From positions 62,001 to 126,000 of the forward strand of contig JAUGWO010000121.1 in NCBI GenBank assembly GCA_049724395.1: DNA of 64,000 bases, in the 5' to 3' direction. Positions 46,572 through 59,599 of the stretch are shown in pieces (the stretch's first letter is position 1; each line of letters opens with the position of its first letter). The position numbers and the translations under genes are program-made. The notes below the pieces were generated by a model. It was not told where the DNA came from and ran no database searches. It was given only the letters and a program-made list of their open reading frames with translations. Source of the DNA: Spongospora subterranea f. sp. subterranea. Its lineage: Eukaryota; Endomyxa: Phytomyxea; Phytomyxea; Plasmodiophorida.

Positions 46572-46943
46572 TTCTTCTGTTTTTCGATTCGATTCTGATT
46601 GGATGCGTAAACAGATGGAACAAAGCTAAAACCCAGACCACAATTTTTTGCCCAGACGCAGAGTGAGGAAACAAAGATACTACTGTGTAACGAGTAAAGA
46701 GAGAAAAATCTGAAGAGCGGTTGGGCTAGAATCTATATAATTGGATCGGCTGGTGTGACGGGCGACAGACAGCTCAACATCAAAGGGCAAAAGTTCGGCA
46801 TGGGTGAAGGACGGCGTAACCCTGTCAACTCGCAAGTCCGTGCGCTTCAGGTCGCCAATACGAAAAACGGAACGGCGACGCTCTGTACGACTCGACAAAA
46901 TCTGCAACTTCAACCGTTTGTCAAAATAGTCAATTCCCGATAA
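46572..46943. other. Intergenic, divergent promoter region
   Basis: About 370 bp between the small minus-strand gene and the ribonucleotide reductase gene; the short frames here have no recognisable content. Confidence 0.35.
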
Positions 46944-48212
46944 ATGTCGTCATCACCACGGAACGATGTCGTTTGTGATGAGCCGATGCTAATGGAGAAT
47001 TCGCAGCGGTTCGTTCTGTTCCCGATCGAGCATTCCGATATTTGGAATATGTACAAGAAACATGTAGCTTCATTCTGGACAGCAGAAGAAATTGACCTTT
47101 CTCAGGTAATTTCAGAAAAGCCCTTAGCATTTCAGATTTTGAGTACTGTTCAGGATGCCAAAGACTGGTCATCATTAAATGATGACGAAAAGCACTTCAT
47201 CAAGACAGTTTTGGCATTCTTTGCTGCGAGGTACCGTTTCTATTTCAAATATGCGTTTATACCTATCGATTGGTTTAGCGACGGTATTGTTTTGGAGAAC
47301 CTCGGTAACAGGTTTATGCGTGAAGTACAATGGCCAGAAATTCGTTGCTTCTATGGATTTCAGATGGCGATGGAGAATATTCATTCAGAGACGTAATTCG
47401 ATCTTGATAATTGTTGCGGAGACTCTTTTCCAAGGGTTTGTACAGATATTCGCTTTTGATTGATACCTATATCAAAGACCCAGCTGAAAAAGCGCATCTT
47501 TTCAACGCAGTTGACACGATTCCTTGTGTTTCGTAAGAAAGCAGATTGGGCTTTGAAATGGATCTCGGATTCCCAGCCATTTGGTATATGACGAACGGGT
47601 TCTTTTGTTTTCCTGACGGTTGATAAGCCTAAACCTCATTGTAATCAGGTGTGCGATTAGTGGCATTCGCCGCAGTTGAGGGCATTTTCTTCAGCGGATC
47701 ATTCTGTTCTATATTCTGGCTCAAGAAGCGCGGCTTGATGCACGGGCTTTCATTCAGCAACGAGCTCATATCTCGAGATGAAGGTCTGCACACTGATTTC
47801 GCCTGTCTTCTTTTCAGCATGCTTAAGAACAAACCCAACGCCGACACTGTAAATTTCCAACAACTGTCAACTGTTTTTTTCTCGTTTTTATTGCTGTTTC
47901 CAGGTTCGTAACATCATCATCGAGGCAGTCGCTATTGAAATCGGATTCGTTTGCGAGTCATTGCCTGTTGACTTGATCGGAATGAATTCGAAGATGATGT
48001 CGAACTACATTCAATTCGTTGCCGATCGTCTACTGTTGGCGCTTGGCTTGGAGAAGTATTATAAGACGGAGAATCCTTTCGAATGGATGGATTTGATCAG
48101 TCTCCAAGGAAAGACCAATTTTTTCGAGAAAAGGGTTGGTGACTACCAAAAAGCTGGTGTTATGTCTCCGGACCGCTCTCAGCATTCATTCCGACTTGAC
48201 GCCGACTTTTAA
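46944..48212 (+). CDS. RNR2: Ribonucleotide reductase small subunit (R2)
   Basis: [20 protein letters not shown] opens the protein; the R2 core follows: [31 protein letters not shown] (first iron-ligand helix region), [36 protein letters not shown] (ligand Glu and His), then after introns [47 protein letters not shown] (Glu, His) and [18 protein letters not shown]. The C terminus FRLDADF is the peptide that docks on the R1 subunit. About four introns (near 47395-47458, 47533-47648, 47847-47903). It supplies the diiron-tyrosyl radical for dNTP synthesis. The second exon [14 protein letters not shown] differs slightly from the usual NLxxRFxxEVQxPEARCFYG, with an Ile for Ala. Confidence 0.93.
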
Positions 48213-48667
48213 ACAGATAATACTGTACATCTTTGTTTTTTCCCTTCTTAAAATCAGAGAGCTCTTTTAATATGGAATTCGATGGAACATAGTCTGGTGC
48301 ATTGCGACGCTCTCTCAGGCTTACTGCGTTCCAAATAGTTTACATGTAGTTGCGCTACTGACTGAATTCCAGAGATTCCCATAGTTTTTATATTGTCTAA
48401 AAGTAGAGATTTATACCGTCGCCCTAGTATCTATATTCGCGAGGACCTTTGACTGATAGGTTGACCTCATTAATGTGTTTTCCCGCCTAGATCATGTAAC
48501 AGGTAATGCAAACGCGACTAGACTATCCTACGGCGTTCATGAGTTTTCGAACGCATTTGCAACGTGTAGTGTACACCTGTCTGAGTGGGACCCATTTTGC
48601 TGCATTCTCCAATCACAACTTACATCATATTCGGTGTCCATCTAACTGTTGCTACAGGATAATCAAA
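48213..48667. other. Intergenic region
   Basis: About 450 bp between the R2 gene and the FIGNL1-like gene; a leaderless-looking frame from 48506 reads into the latter and is probably 5' UTR. Confidence 0.35.
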
Positions 48668-51100
<2,433 letters not shown>

Positions 51101-51179
51101 AATTGAAACTCATATTTATGTACATTATATTTTAATTTACTGTGTGCATTGTACAAGCGAACCGAGGATAGACGTCAGT

Positions 51180-53579
51180 TTACCCAAATCTATCTGGTAT
51201 CGGCCACGAGCTTGGGTCAAATCTGCTTTCCTCTTGCATCGGCGACATACTTGGAAGGCGCATCGCGATCAGTTCGTCGACCTGTTTTCTAACAACAGAT
51301 AGGTGCCGCAACAGGCGTTTATGCTTGGATGCGTCCATATCTCGCTCGAGTTGCGCCATCCAGATGGATATTCTCTTCAAACCCTCGTTGTTCCCTGAAA
51401 TCAGTGTAGGGTCCATTAGCCTCTCCATCACTGCCAAGATTTTGCTTTTCACGTTCTCCGAATTGGTCATGACCCATCGTTTGCGTAAAATGACTAACGC
51501 CTCATCAAGAACGGGTTTCGCACATCGACATGAATGCACGAGTCGCTCAATATTCTCGACGTTGACAGGCGCATCGCTCCTTGTCATTTCATCGATCATC
51601 ACCAGCAGCTGTCGTGTATGAGTTATGAGATTCATGAGCGTTTCCGGACGGACCGCTCTTCTTCCTGTCTCTAAACGATCAGCTAATATGGTCTCAAAAT
51701 GTGCTCGTTCTTCAAGCGGCTGGATCCCTGAGCAGTCTCTTTCATATAATTAGATGTTGGGAGTAGACGGTGATATAAGTCCCCTACTGAATACATGCTG
51801 TAAGTGATATCATCTCGCGCTTCATTAATGGGAAAACTTTGATGGACTTCCCCAGCTTCTGACTTATGAATGAGATATAATAATATATCGGTCCTGGTGA
51901 TACGTTATCAGTATGGCTTGTGACCACGCCATGTACAACTTTTGCCATCCACTTATAAGGAATGAACAATACAGGGACCGATTGCTTAGCCGATTTCGCC
52001 TTCATTATCTTTTTCCTAGGCCAATGCGATCAGGATTGTTGCCCTAACAAACAGCATATCAAAAGTGACTCACAGATGGTAAAGCCTTCCTGCAACAGAA
52101 TCATCATCATCTTCTGCTTCGGCGGTGAGTTCGGTTCGAGGTTTGGGTGACCAAACCACACCCTGTACAGTTATGTTCATACGTCCTGATCCAGGAGGAC
52201 TCACCACGTTTGTCATCTCATCCCGTGTTGGGCCTCGTTCCAACGCTTGCATGCGGGTATTCCCAATCGGGTCGATTTCAATCCAAATAGGGTCAACCGT
52301 TGCGATCACGGTCGTTGGTAATACCGACCTATAACGCGACATCGAGTAGTCTAGCAATCTTGGCTGTGTTAAATCAACCTCATCCATTGCAGCAACATTC
52401 TGTGCGCTTTTTGGCTGCGACACCATCGATAAAACTCGGTTCAGTACAACATCATTGTCGTCATATTCTCCCATCAAAATGCCGTCTGGAAATGATGGCC
52501 TCCACCTGATATCATGTCAGGTCAATCGACCCCGTAATCATATTGCTGACTGTTGTGCGGCAAAGCGATTTCACTATCATCGAAGGAGGATATGCCGCCA
52601 TTGCATCTGCGATTGACTGATATCAGAGTCGATATCGAACCCCGTTCTGACAAACACTATTGCCAACCTCTCCAAATGGGGATCACGAATGCGGCTCGCT
52701 CAACCACACGCCCATTTGCTCCAGGATTGCACAATATCTGCACATGTTCAGCCAATGACAGATTCAGGCAACTTCGACTGGAGATCAGTTCTGCATTCGT
52801 CTTAATCAGGTGCAAATCTAGAACTCTTATATCGGAACACGTCTCAGAACCGATCATGATTCGGGTTAGTTTTTTTTCCACATCTCCCACGCTGGCGATC
52901 TGTATCAGGCCTTGAACCATCGCGTCGATCGATTTCCTCGATCCAACATTGCCGATGATACTGTCCATGAGTGTGGCAATATCGCCTAAAGAATGCTCAA
53001 CCAGTTGGGACTGTAGCACCATCCATGGCATCATCGCTGGACAAATTGTTAAGTATCTGAAAGGATCAAAAGGCGATGTGGCGTCTGACATCCAGAAAGA
53101 TCGACGATGTCGCGTATATTCATTCGTTCAAGGCAGTTAACAGCCGCAACAGACATTGATGGTTGATGCAGATAAACATGCCGGATCTGACCGATCAGAC
53201 ACCATCGAATTAATGATATTGGAACATTCTGTAAATCTCAATTTAGGCCTTTCGAGTTCCCGTGTCGAAGACAACCCCAGTTCTACATTAGGTGTTGACT
53301 GGTTCAGTACCTTGATAGGATAGGCTGATTGCATTGTGGCAATCAATTTAAATAGAGCATCCGATGCATCTGATATGATCTTGGCGAATAAGACCGTATA
53401 CACGATGTTGATATTAATGGGGGATTTGGAGCAGACTTCAAACAGCTGACAAAGGATAGAACAAAGGCAATAAATGTTCGATTTCGGTATGGAAAGAGCG
53501 AGAGAATTGAGCAGGTTACCTGGCCAGAACTGTATGGCGTCTCATACAGTAGATTATATAAACCAGATGACACGTCCAT
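51180..53579 (-). CDS. Unidentified multi-exon protein
   Basis: A run of minus-strand exons, read from ATG at 53579: MDVSSGLYNLLYETPYSSGQ (donor GTAACC), then LFEVCSKSPININI, VYTVLFAKIISDASDALFKL, ELERPKLRFTECSNIINSMV, DPFRYLTICPAMMPWMVLQS, SLGDIATLMDSIIGNVGS, DLHLIKTNAELISSRSCLNL, then 52477-52075 (DEVDLTQPRLLDYSMSRYRS, TTVIATVDPIWIEIDPIGNT, VVWSPKPRTELTAEAEDDD), KSAKQSVPVLFIPYKWMAKV, and finally AHFETILADRLETGRRAVRP through MIDEMTRSDAPVNVENIERL, ISIWMAQLERDMDASKHK to PIPDRFG at 51180. Around 650 residues, largely helical, no membrane span or named domain. It may be more than one gene. The family is not recognised. Confidence 0.45.
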
Positions 53580-53859
53580 GGTGATAGAGCTTGAGTAAAC
53601 CCACTGCTTTAACAGATATTATCATGAACTGTACTCTCAACCTTTACAATTCCGTCAAAAAGGCGGACGGCATTTCCAAAATTACAAAAGAATATCACGA
53701 TAATATACTGCAAACACATTATACTCTTTGCAAATAACGAACAGCAACGAGAAAGGACATGAAAGGAACACGTGAGCTTGGATCAACTACAGAGTCTACC
53801 TATAGCGGTTCACGGGATACCAATAATACAAGTGGATTGCTACAAAGAGTGAAAAAAAA

Positions 53860-54174
53860 TCACGTGTTTCGGGTTAGATAATGCAATTCTGAACTCTTGC
53901 CGATAACAGCATCAATCGCGGTGACCAATGACCGTGAAGATGGGTAAAACACTGAGTGCTTCTCCACCAGAATTACAAGAATTGACTCGCCTTCACCCTT
54001 TACAACAATCCTTCTTTGGGTAGTACCGTATTCTGTATTAAACAGGGTTGAGGTGGCAGTCGTGTATAAGCGTTGTCTATCTTGGCCCTTGTTGATGGAG
54101 GCGGATGGCGCTACGGCAGCCCTGGTTGAAAAGTCCGTGACCAACGGAATCCGCGTCCCGTCCCGTGACTGCAT
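53860..54174 (-). CDS. Roadblock-like small protein, perhaps LAMTOR4-like
   Basis: MQSRDGTRIPLVTDFSTRAA starts at 54174 and ends LHYLTRNT at 53860. The segment GTTQRRIVVKGEGESILVIL, then EKHSVFY has the beta-strand order of the roadblock/LC7 fold and recalls LAMTOR4 (KRLSVVFGEHTLLVTV), a Ragulator subunit at the lysosome/vacuole. The match is weak and the last 25 residues may be an intron read through. The gene is head-to-head with Tim13, about 50 bp apart. Confidence 0.35.
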   Translation of the reverse strand: MQSRDGTRIPLVTDFSTRAAVAPSASINKGQDRQRLYTTATSTLFNTEYGTTQRRIVVKGEGESILVILVEKHSVFYPSSRSLVTAIDAVIGKSSELHYLTRNT

Positions 54175-54225
54175 TTCAGGGCGGTTGCTGTGAATTGCAT
54201 TGATTTGATTGGAGAGGGTGATAAG

Positions 54226-54631
54226 ATGGCAGTTGGACAGGTATCAGATGCAATGGACCGAATTCAACAACAGGTCCAGGCCCAGACTATACAAAGACTG
54301 TTTAATAACATGACCGATAAATGCTTTAACAAATGCGTCAAAAGCAATCCTGGTGATTCATTAACTAGTTCAAATCAGGTCAAATAACACGCGTTATAGA
54401 ATTTCTCAACGTCAAACTGGTTCGGTGTTTTTGTTTTATAGCCTTTAATTAAATATTCGGCTGTCAGTTTCAATTTATAGCGGAACGGGTCTGTTTTGGG
54501 GGATAATGACAAATTCGTCTTTTGTTGAATTATGTTGTGTTTATTAGCGATGCCTGTCTGATTGCGTTGATGAATATCTTGAGGCTTATAAGTCGTGTGG
54601 CGAGGCAGTTGCCGCCAAAGCTCAGGTATGA
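54226..54631 (+). CDS. TIM13: Mitochondrial import chaperone Tim13
   Basis: Exon 1 (54226-54378) reads MAVGQVSDAMDRIQQQVQAQ and then MTDKCFNKCVKSNPGDSLTS; exon 2 (54548-54631) reads RCLSDCVDEYLEAYKSCGEA and ends AAKAQV. The intron is 169 bp, longer than most here. CFNKC and CLSDC are the twin CX3C motifs of small Tims, which form two disulfides. About 78 residues, the usual length. Tim13 pairs with Tim8 as a hexameric chaperone in the intermembrane space that escorts membrane proteins such as Tim23. Confidence 0.92.
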
Positions 54632-54639
54632 GGGTTTAG

Positions 54640-55406
54640 ATCCTTACTTTACTGTTCGTCCCGCTCACATAAAATACATTGTTCAGAACCACAGCCATGA
54701 TGATGGAGATTCCTGGTAATCCAATGACGTCAACACCTTACTTGTGAATTTAATATCAATACTGCATGAATGATAAACGGCATAAGATCAACAATCATCA
54801 TTGTTAAAAAACCAACATCATTTTTCAACAGTTTCGAACGATCAACAGAAAACTTACGGGTCATTGGTCACAATTGGCAAACACGAAACACCATCGCTAA
54901 GTTTTTGTGTGGTGTAAGGAGAAAGGATAGGGTAATACACTACTCCCTTAGCCGACTATAATAATCTGGTTGTGCACTGATGATATTGGCCACATCTAGA
55001 AATTATCACGACCAGTAATGGATGATCCGTTCGTCACTATCACAACCATTAACCTGGTGATTGAAACGTCCATCGATTTCGAATCTGCAAATTCAGGTCC
55101 GGTCCAATATTTATCCTCTGAGTTTTCTACGACGAACGGGACCTTTGAAAACCTTTACTTTGTTGACTATATCTAAGATTTTAATTGCTTACTTCTTGAA
55201 CGACTATGAGTAAATCGATATTGCATGAGATAAACCGGTGTGCAATACGCAGGGGATAAGGCCAGGATGATTTCAGACCGATCGTTGTCATTCCCGGAAA
55301 CTCTCACACAATTATACCGCTCCGACCATGACTCTAACCGGTCCAATGGAATCTTCAATAATTCGTCGAAACCGCCGTCGAAATTCAAACATTTCGCTGT
55401 TTTCAA
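54640..55406 (-). CDS. Unidentified spliced gene (exons only partly placed)
   Basis: Minus-strand exons with real-looking protein: TAKCLNFDGGFDELLKIPLD and LESWSERYNCVRVSGNDNDR (55406-~55200), VPFVVENSEDKYWTGPEFAD (about 55145-55060) and GVVYYPILSPYTTQKLSDGV followed by CLPIVTNDP with a strong donor GTAAGT (about 54935-54846). The order suggests a beta-rich protein with donor and acceptor sites 45-60 bp apart. The 3' end and frames at the joins are unresolved, and the family is not recognised. Confidence 0.35.
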
Positions 55407-56070
55407 ACAGCAAATTAGCGTCCTCCACTGTAGTTGCCGCGTCCTCTGATATCGTCAGCAATCCTTAGATTATTTTTTTGTTTCTCCAGAAAGGGCATCA
55501 AATTACCTGTCGTGGTGATTTACGAAACACATCATTGGCGATGGAAATTGTGTTGGAAAACACCAGACGATAATCTTGATCCTGTTTTGGATCGAATTAG
55601 AGAACCAGTGGTGACCGTTATCCGATTGTCACCTGAGATTGAAATCCATGATCGACTATATCAGCAAGAACATCAGGTTCAGCACTATGCAGCATGAACG
55701 AGAAGCTGACAAACCGACCATCAGTATCCTCGTAATGGGAATTCGCAGGGGTTGAATCAAAAAGAGTTCACCTTTCACTGTAGTTACTGAACTCGTTCAG
55801 GGGGAGAAAATCGGTCGATATCCCTTCTCTCATACGTGCCCAAACCTAACACATGTAATAATCTGTCAGTGAACCATTACTATATTGACCATATTCGGTA
55901 AAGCTTTGGTTAATGAACCAACGATCATATCGCATTTCAAATCAATTGTGAAAAAGTAAAATGAAGTTGAAAGCGATGAGATGTTGTGTGAATGGGTTTA
56001 TACAGAATGCCGTCTATATGTGAATATTTTGACTATATTCATTGCTAAATGACTATAACAGAAATACGAT
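55407..56070. other. Interval with one possible exon
   Basis: A plus-strand frame near 55490-55570 (KGHQITCRGDLRNTSLAMEI) and another at 55434-55697 look partly protein-like, but no start, stop or splice pattern fits. Otherwise nothing. Confidence 0.25.
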
Positions 56071-56982
56071 TCAGCCAATAATGACACTCAAAACAACAAT
56101 CCCATACTTTTTATATGGCTGTGCAGAATCAACGCCATGGGCGACTGCCAAGTCTAACAGGTCCTGACAGGCCACAAATTCGGGAGAGTTCGGGACGAGC
56201 TCTTTCAGCAACACCGCATCCGAACGGCGATGAGAAGGGGTCATTGAACAGGGAGGAACACATGAATAACGCATGAGCAATCTATCAAGGTGTGATACTG
56301 TATCAATGACAGATGGGATCATGATCTTGGACGATATCGGGTCGGGATCAGATGACGTCCTGTGCCTCAATGTCTTCTTGGTCGGACAACCTTTCGCTGG
56401 GCTCAACGGCGTGGAATCTGTCAAAGGCCCATAATGCGGTCGAGCAGGAGGTGTGGATTGCGCCATGGCAATTCCAGCCCAATGAGCTAGAGAACTTCGA
56501 GACTGATTAGTGTGTACAACCGGAGGAATATTAACTGAAGATGAGCTGTCAGCGGTTTGTGTAGCGATATTGGTAGATGGATGGCTAATTGGGACACCAG
56601 CACTTCTTATTGTTTGATGTTTTTGGTTGTCTTGATTTAGATGATCATTAATCAGTCGATCCAACCCAATGATGAAGGCATCATCATCATCATCATCATT
56701 GTCAAAATCTTTTGCTTTATCAGTGAGGGACGCCCCGATTTTGACACCTCCGATGGTGGAGAACCGGTCTGAGTATAGATTGTAAAACCCACTACCCAGA
56801 TCGACCTCGGCATCTGGTTTCAGTACTCGATCAAAAAACTGATCGAGTTTCTGATCTGGTTCCAGGTGCCGATGAGTGTGAATATTAGCGCCACGAGACC
56901 GATTCGGAGACGATGACGATGACGACGACGAAGACTCTGAAAACCATGGGAACCTAACCTGAGATCCAGGTTCGAGAGCCAT
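56071..56982 (-). CDS. Unidentified Ser/Asp-rich protein, 303 residues, single exon
   Basis: MALEPGSQVRFPWFSESSSS opens with a Ser run of ten, has an Asp run of seven encoded by a GAT/GAC microsatellite (56683-56703 region), then FIIGLDRLINDHLNQDNQ, a Pro-rich segment with THSTPPARPHYGPL-like motifs, and ends in VDSAQPYKKYGIVVLSVIIG, whose last 10 residues are hydrophobic. No recognised domain. The low-complexity tracts and lack of introns mean part of this could be chance, though the length is above what is expected by chance. Confidence 0.45.
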   Translation of the reverse strand: MALEPGSQVRFPWFSESSSSSSSSSPNRSRGANIHTHRHLEPDQKLDQFFDRVLKPDAEVDLGSGFYNLYSDRFSTIGGVKIGASLTDKAKDFDNDDDDDDAFIIGLDRLINDHLNQDNQKHQTIRSAGVPISHPSTNIATQTADSSSSVNIPPVVHTNQSRSSLAHWAGIAMAQSTPPARPHYGPLTDSTPLSPAKGCPTKKTLRHRTSSDPDPISSKIMIPSVIDTVSHLDRLLMRYSCVPPCSMTPSHRRSDAVLLKELVPNSPEFVACQDLLDLAVAHGVDSAQPYKKYGIVVLSVIIG

Positions 56983-57412
56983 GTCAGAGTCTTAAAGGTG
57001 TTGCCCTGCGGGAGATGGCAGATGGCAGACAGTACCGTAATAGTGGATTACGCCAGTCGTTATGACTTGACTGTCAATATCATGTTACACGTACCCAAGT
57101 CCCATGATCTATTGTGACTGAGATGGGGGATGGCTGCAGTCTCATACTGATATAGGAGTACAGTACATTGTACCGGTATTATTCGATTTGCTGCTTCTTC
57201 AGCTAACCATTGAGAATTTCAATGTGTTCGTGCTGAGATCAACGAAGCAAGTTCCCAGTTTAGATTGACCATTGGGGGCTTGGGTACAGTTGGGATGCCC
57301 GATCTTACAAATGCGTTCCTCCAACCATTGACATACTTGATGAATATCGCCTCTAATAGGTGAATAATGAGTCGAACCACCGGTATCGACATCTGCCTGA
57401 TTTTTTCATGTA
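56983..57412. other. Intergenic region
   Basis: About 430 bp with no supported gene; flanks the retroelement fossil. Confidence 0.35.
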
Positions 57413-58047
57413 ATGTCATGCCGCCCGGGCCTCACAAATGCACCAGCCACTTTCCAACATTTCCTGAATGACATTTTCAGAGAATATCTGGACGATTACG
57501 TCGTTATTTATCTACACGACATTCTGATATGTTCCGAGTCACGACAAACCCATCGCGATCAAGTTCGCAAGGTGTTCCAGGTCCTGCGAGATTACTCCCT
57601 CTGCGCCAAACTAGAGACGTGCAATTCAGCGTTCACTCTACAGAATTCCTTGGCCACATAATCTCCCCAGCCGGCATCTTGATGGACAAATCCAAAGTGC
57701 GAGCGGATCTTGATTGGCCGGCTCCTTGTTCCGTCAAAGAAATCCAGTCTTTTTGGGTTCGCCAACTATTACCGTCGGGTCGTGGACAATTTCTCCAAGG
57801 TCACGCGCCCGCTCACCCGATTAACCAGCAAAGGCATTCGGTTTGAATGGAACGACGACACACGAAGCGCATTCGAGAAGCTGAAGGACGATTTCACCTC
57901 CGCTCCAATTCTCGTCACCCTGATCCATCCAAGCCGTTCATAGTGGAAACCGACGCATCTGGAATCGCTATCGGGGCGATTGTTTCACAACACGATCACC
58001 TGGGACGACTCCACCCTTTCTGTTTCAATGAGCTGATAGATCAGTAG
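57413..58047 (+). mobile_element. Ty3/gypsy retroelement fossil, reverse transcriptase to RNase H part
   Basis: Recognisable pieces of a Ty3/gypsy polymerase gene: the reverse transcriptase palm region and the connection to the RNase H start. It is truncated at both ends, broken by a few reading-frame interruptions and has no visible long terminal repeats. Flanks are unrelated host sequence. It may be a remnant of the same family as the minus-strand fossil at 59.6-61.4 kb. Confidence 0.85.
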
Positions 58048-58436
58048 TATGGACAATAATCATTAACAAATAATTCTACTACAGCACATAGAGTCAATCG
58101 ATATGTATGTTGCAGAACGCCCTCCTTACCTATGTTTTCAAAACCGCATCAGTTCTAACGATTGAGGGTTGTTTTCAAAGTCTTTACATTGATCTTGAGA
58201 ACCGGATGTGGACAACACGTCAGTTCCATATGATCAACCATTGACCTTGAGTGGTGCTATAAGTTTTGACTGTTGTGGTATTTGTCAGAGCAAAGCCCCG
58301 TATTTATTTTATTGCCCAGTCTTCACTGTCTTGTTGAACATGATTTGTGGCTGTGGTTATTGACGATGATATATGTAGGTGTTCCTATGCTGCTGGTGCA
58401 GCACATATTTCGTGCCGAGGAATATGAGTTGAGTTC

Positions 58437-59083
58437 AATCTAATCCTTGATTGATTGTGTCCGGCAACTGCAGCATAGTATACGATCATGACCAGGATCA
58501 ATAGTGTAATGCAATACGAGATCACGATCTTACCGCCACATGCGTTATATCTGGTCCAATATTTCCTGATTGGATATGCAGTAATTGCCCTCCTTCAGGA
58601 TTATTCCAGCATTGATAAACTCCAAGGACTCGGAAATGATCATGCCAACCCTGATAGAACAGAGAACTCATTGGAATTCATTTATCGGTTATCGTAAAAC
58701 ATACGACCAAACAAAGATATCAGTTTGTTTACCTGAACGTCTGGTATAGCCAATCGCATACCTAAATCTGATGCGTCTGGACCAAAGGGTGGGAATAGTG
58801 ACTGGCCAGAGACCCTGACAATAACGCCCTTCTTCCCGAACTGTAAAACTACCAAACAATTGAGCTCATCAGGTATATAGTATCACTGCCCAAATCAGGC
58901 ATTGAAATTACATCTGATACGATTGGGACTTGAAGTGTTAATCTGACCTGTACAAGCCAGTTTTGTGGGTCGATTTGCGAAAAGTAAACCACGGAAGCCA
59001 GATGAAGCCGGTAAAAGAATAGCGACGAATATCACAGCTAAAGTGCATATGACAATAAATGGTTTGATAATCGACACCATCAA
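58437..59083 (-). CDS. Unidentified spliced membrane-anchored protein
   Basis: An N-terminal membrane span (SIIKPFIVICTLAVIFVAIL) near 59083-59010 is followed, with clear splice sites, by VRLTLQVPIVSD (58950-58915), FGKKGVIVRVSGQSLFPPFG with SDLGMRLAIPDVQ (about 58845-58733) and GWHDHFRVLGVYQCWNNPEG with LLHIQSGNIGPDITHVA (about 58652-58530), then perhaps a short end near 58437. Strong donors (GTAAAC, GTAAGATC) and acceptors (TTTTACAG, TATCAG) bound the exons. The pattern is of a short cytosolic tail, one span and a beta-sandwich ectodomain. The 5' end may lie further up (to about 59420). Family not recognised. Confidence 0.45.
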
Positions 59084-59599
59084 AACAATCGCTTCGATTG
59101 GCCAATAATCTCATAAAGAGACCGTTGAGTGGATCCCTAATGCCATCCGTCAGAGTATTGGCCAGGGTCATATGAATTGGTTGGCAGGCATTGACCATAT
59201 TCGAGAGGGCAATGAGAAACCGTCAGCTTCTGTGCTCTTTTATACTCAGGGCTTGTACCAGGTTCATGGATCGGGTAACCCATACCGAAATGGGCACCAG
59301 ACCATATCTGGCAAGCGAACAACTGTTTATAACCAAATGATTGTTTTGGTACAGACAAGAAAAGGAGGTCCGAGCTTGAAGAAAACGATGTGAACGGTAC
59401 TTGCCAAATAAAAATGACCAAGATTGCAATCTTGCATGATGATCAGCTTTAGTGTACACACACCTCTTTCCATATTTGCTACGATCAGCGACATCAAATG
59501 GATTTTGCACAATGTGTGGGCATGGCCAGGGTCAATGCGATAACTCCTGCCCTGCCAAACTGACATTGTCAGTTTCAATCAATCCACAGTCCGCATGAA

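Noticed and set aside
46944-48212. Viral origin for the ribonucleotide reductase subunit
   Set aside because: It has several normal short introns and the standard eukaryotic C terminus FRLDADF.
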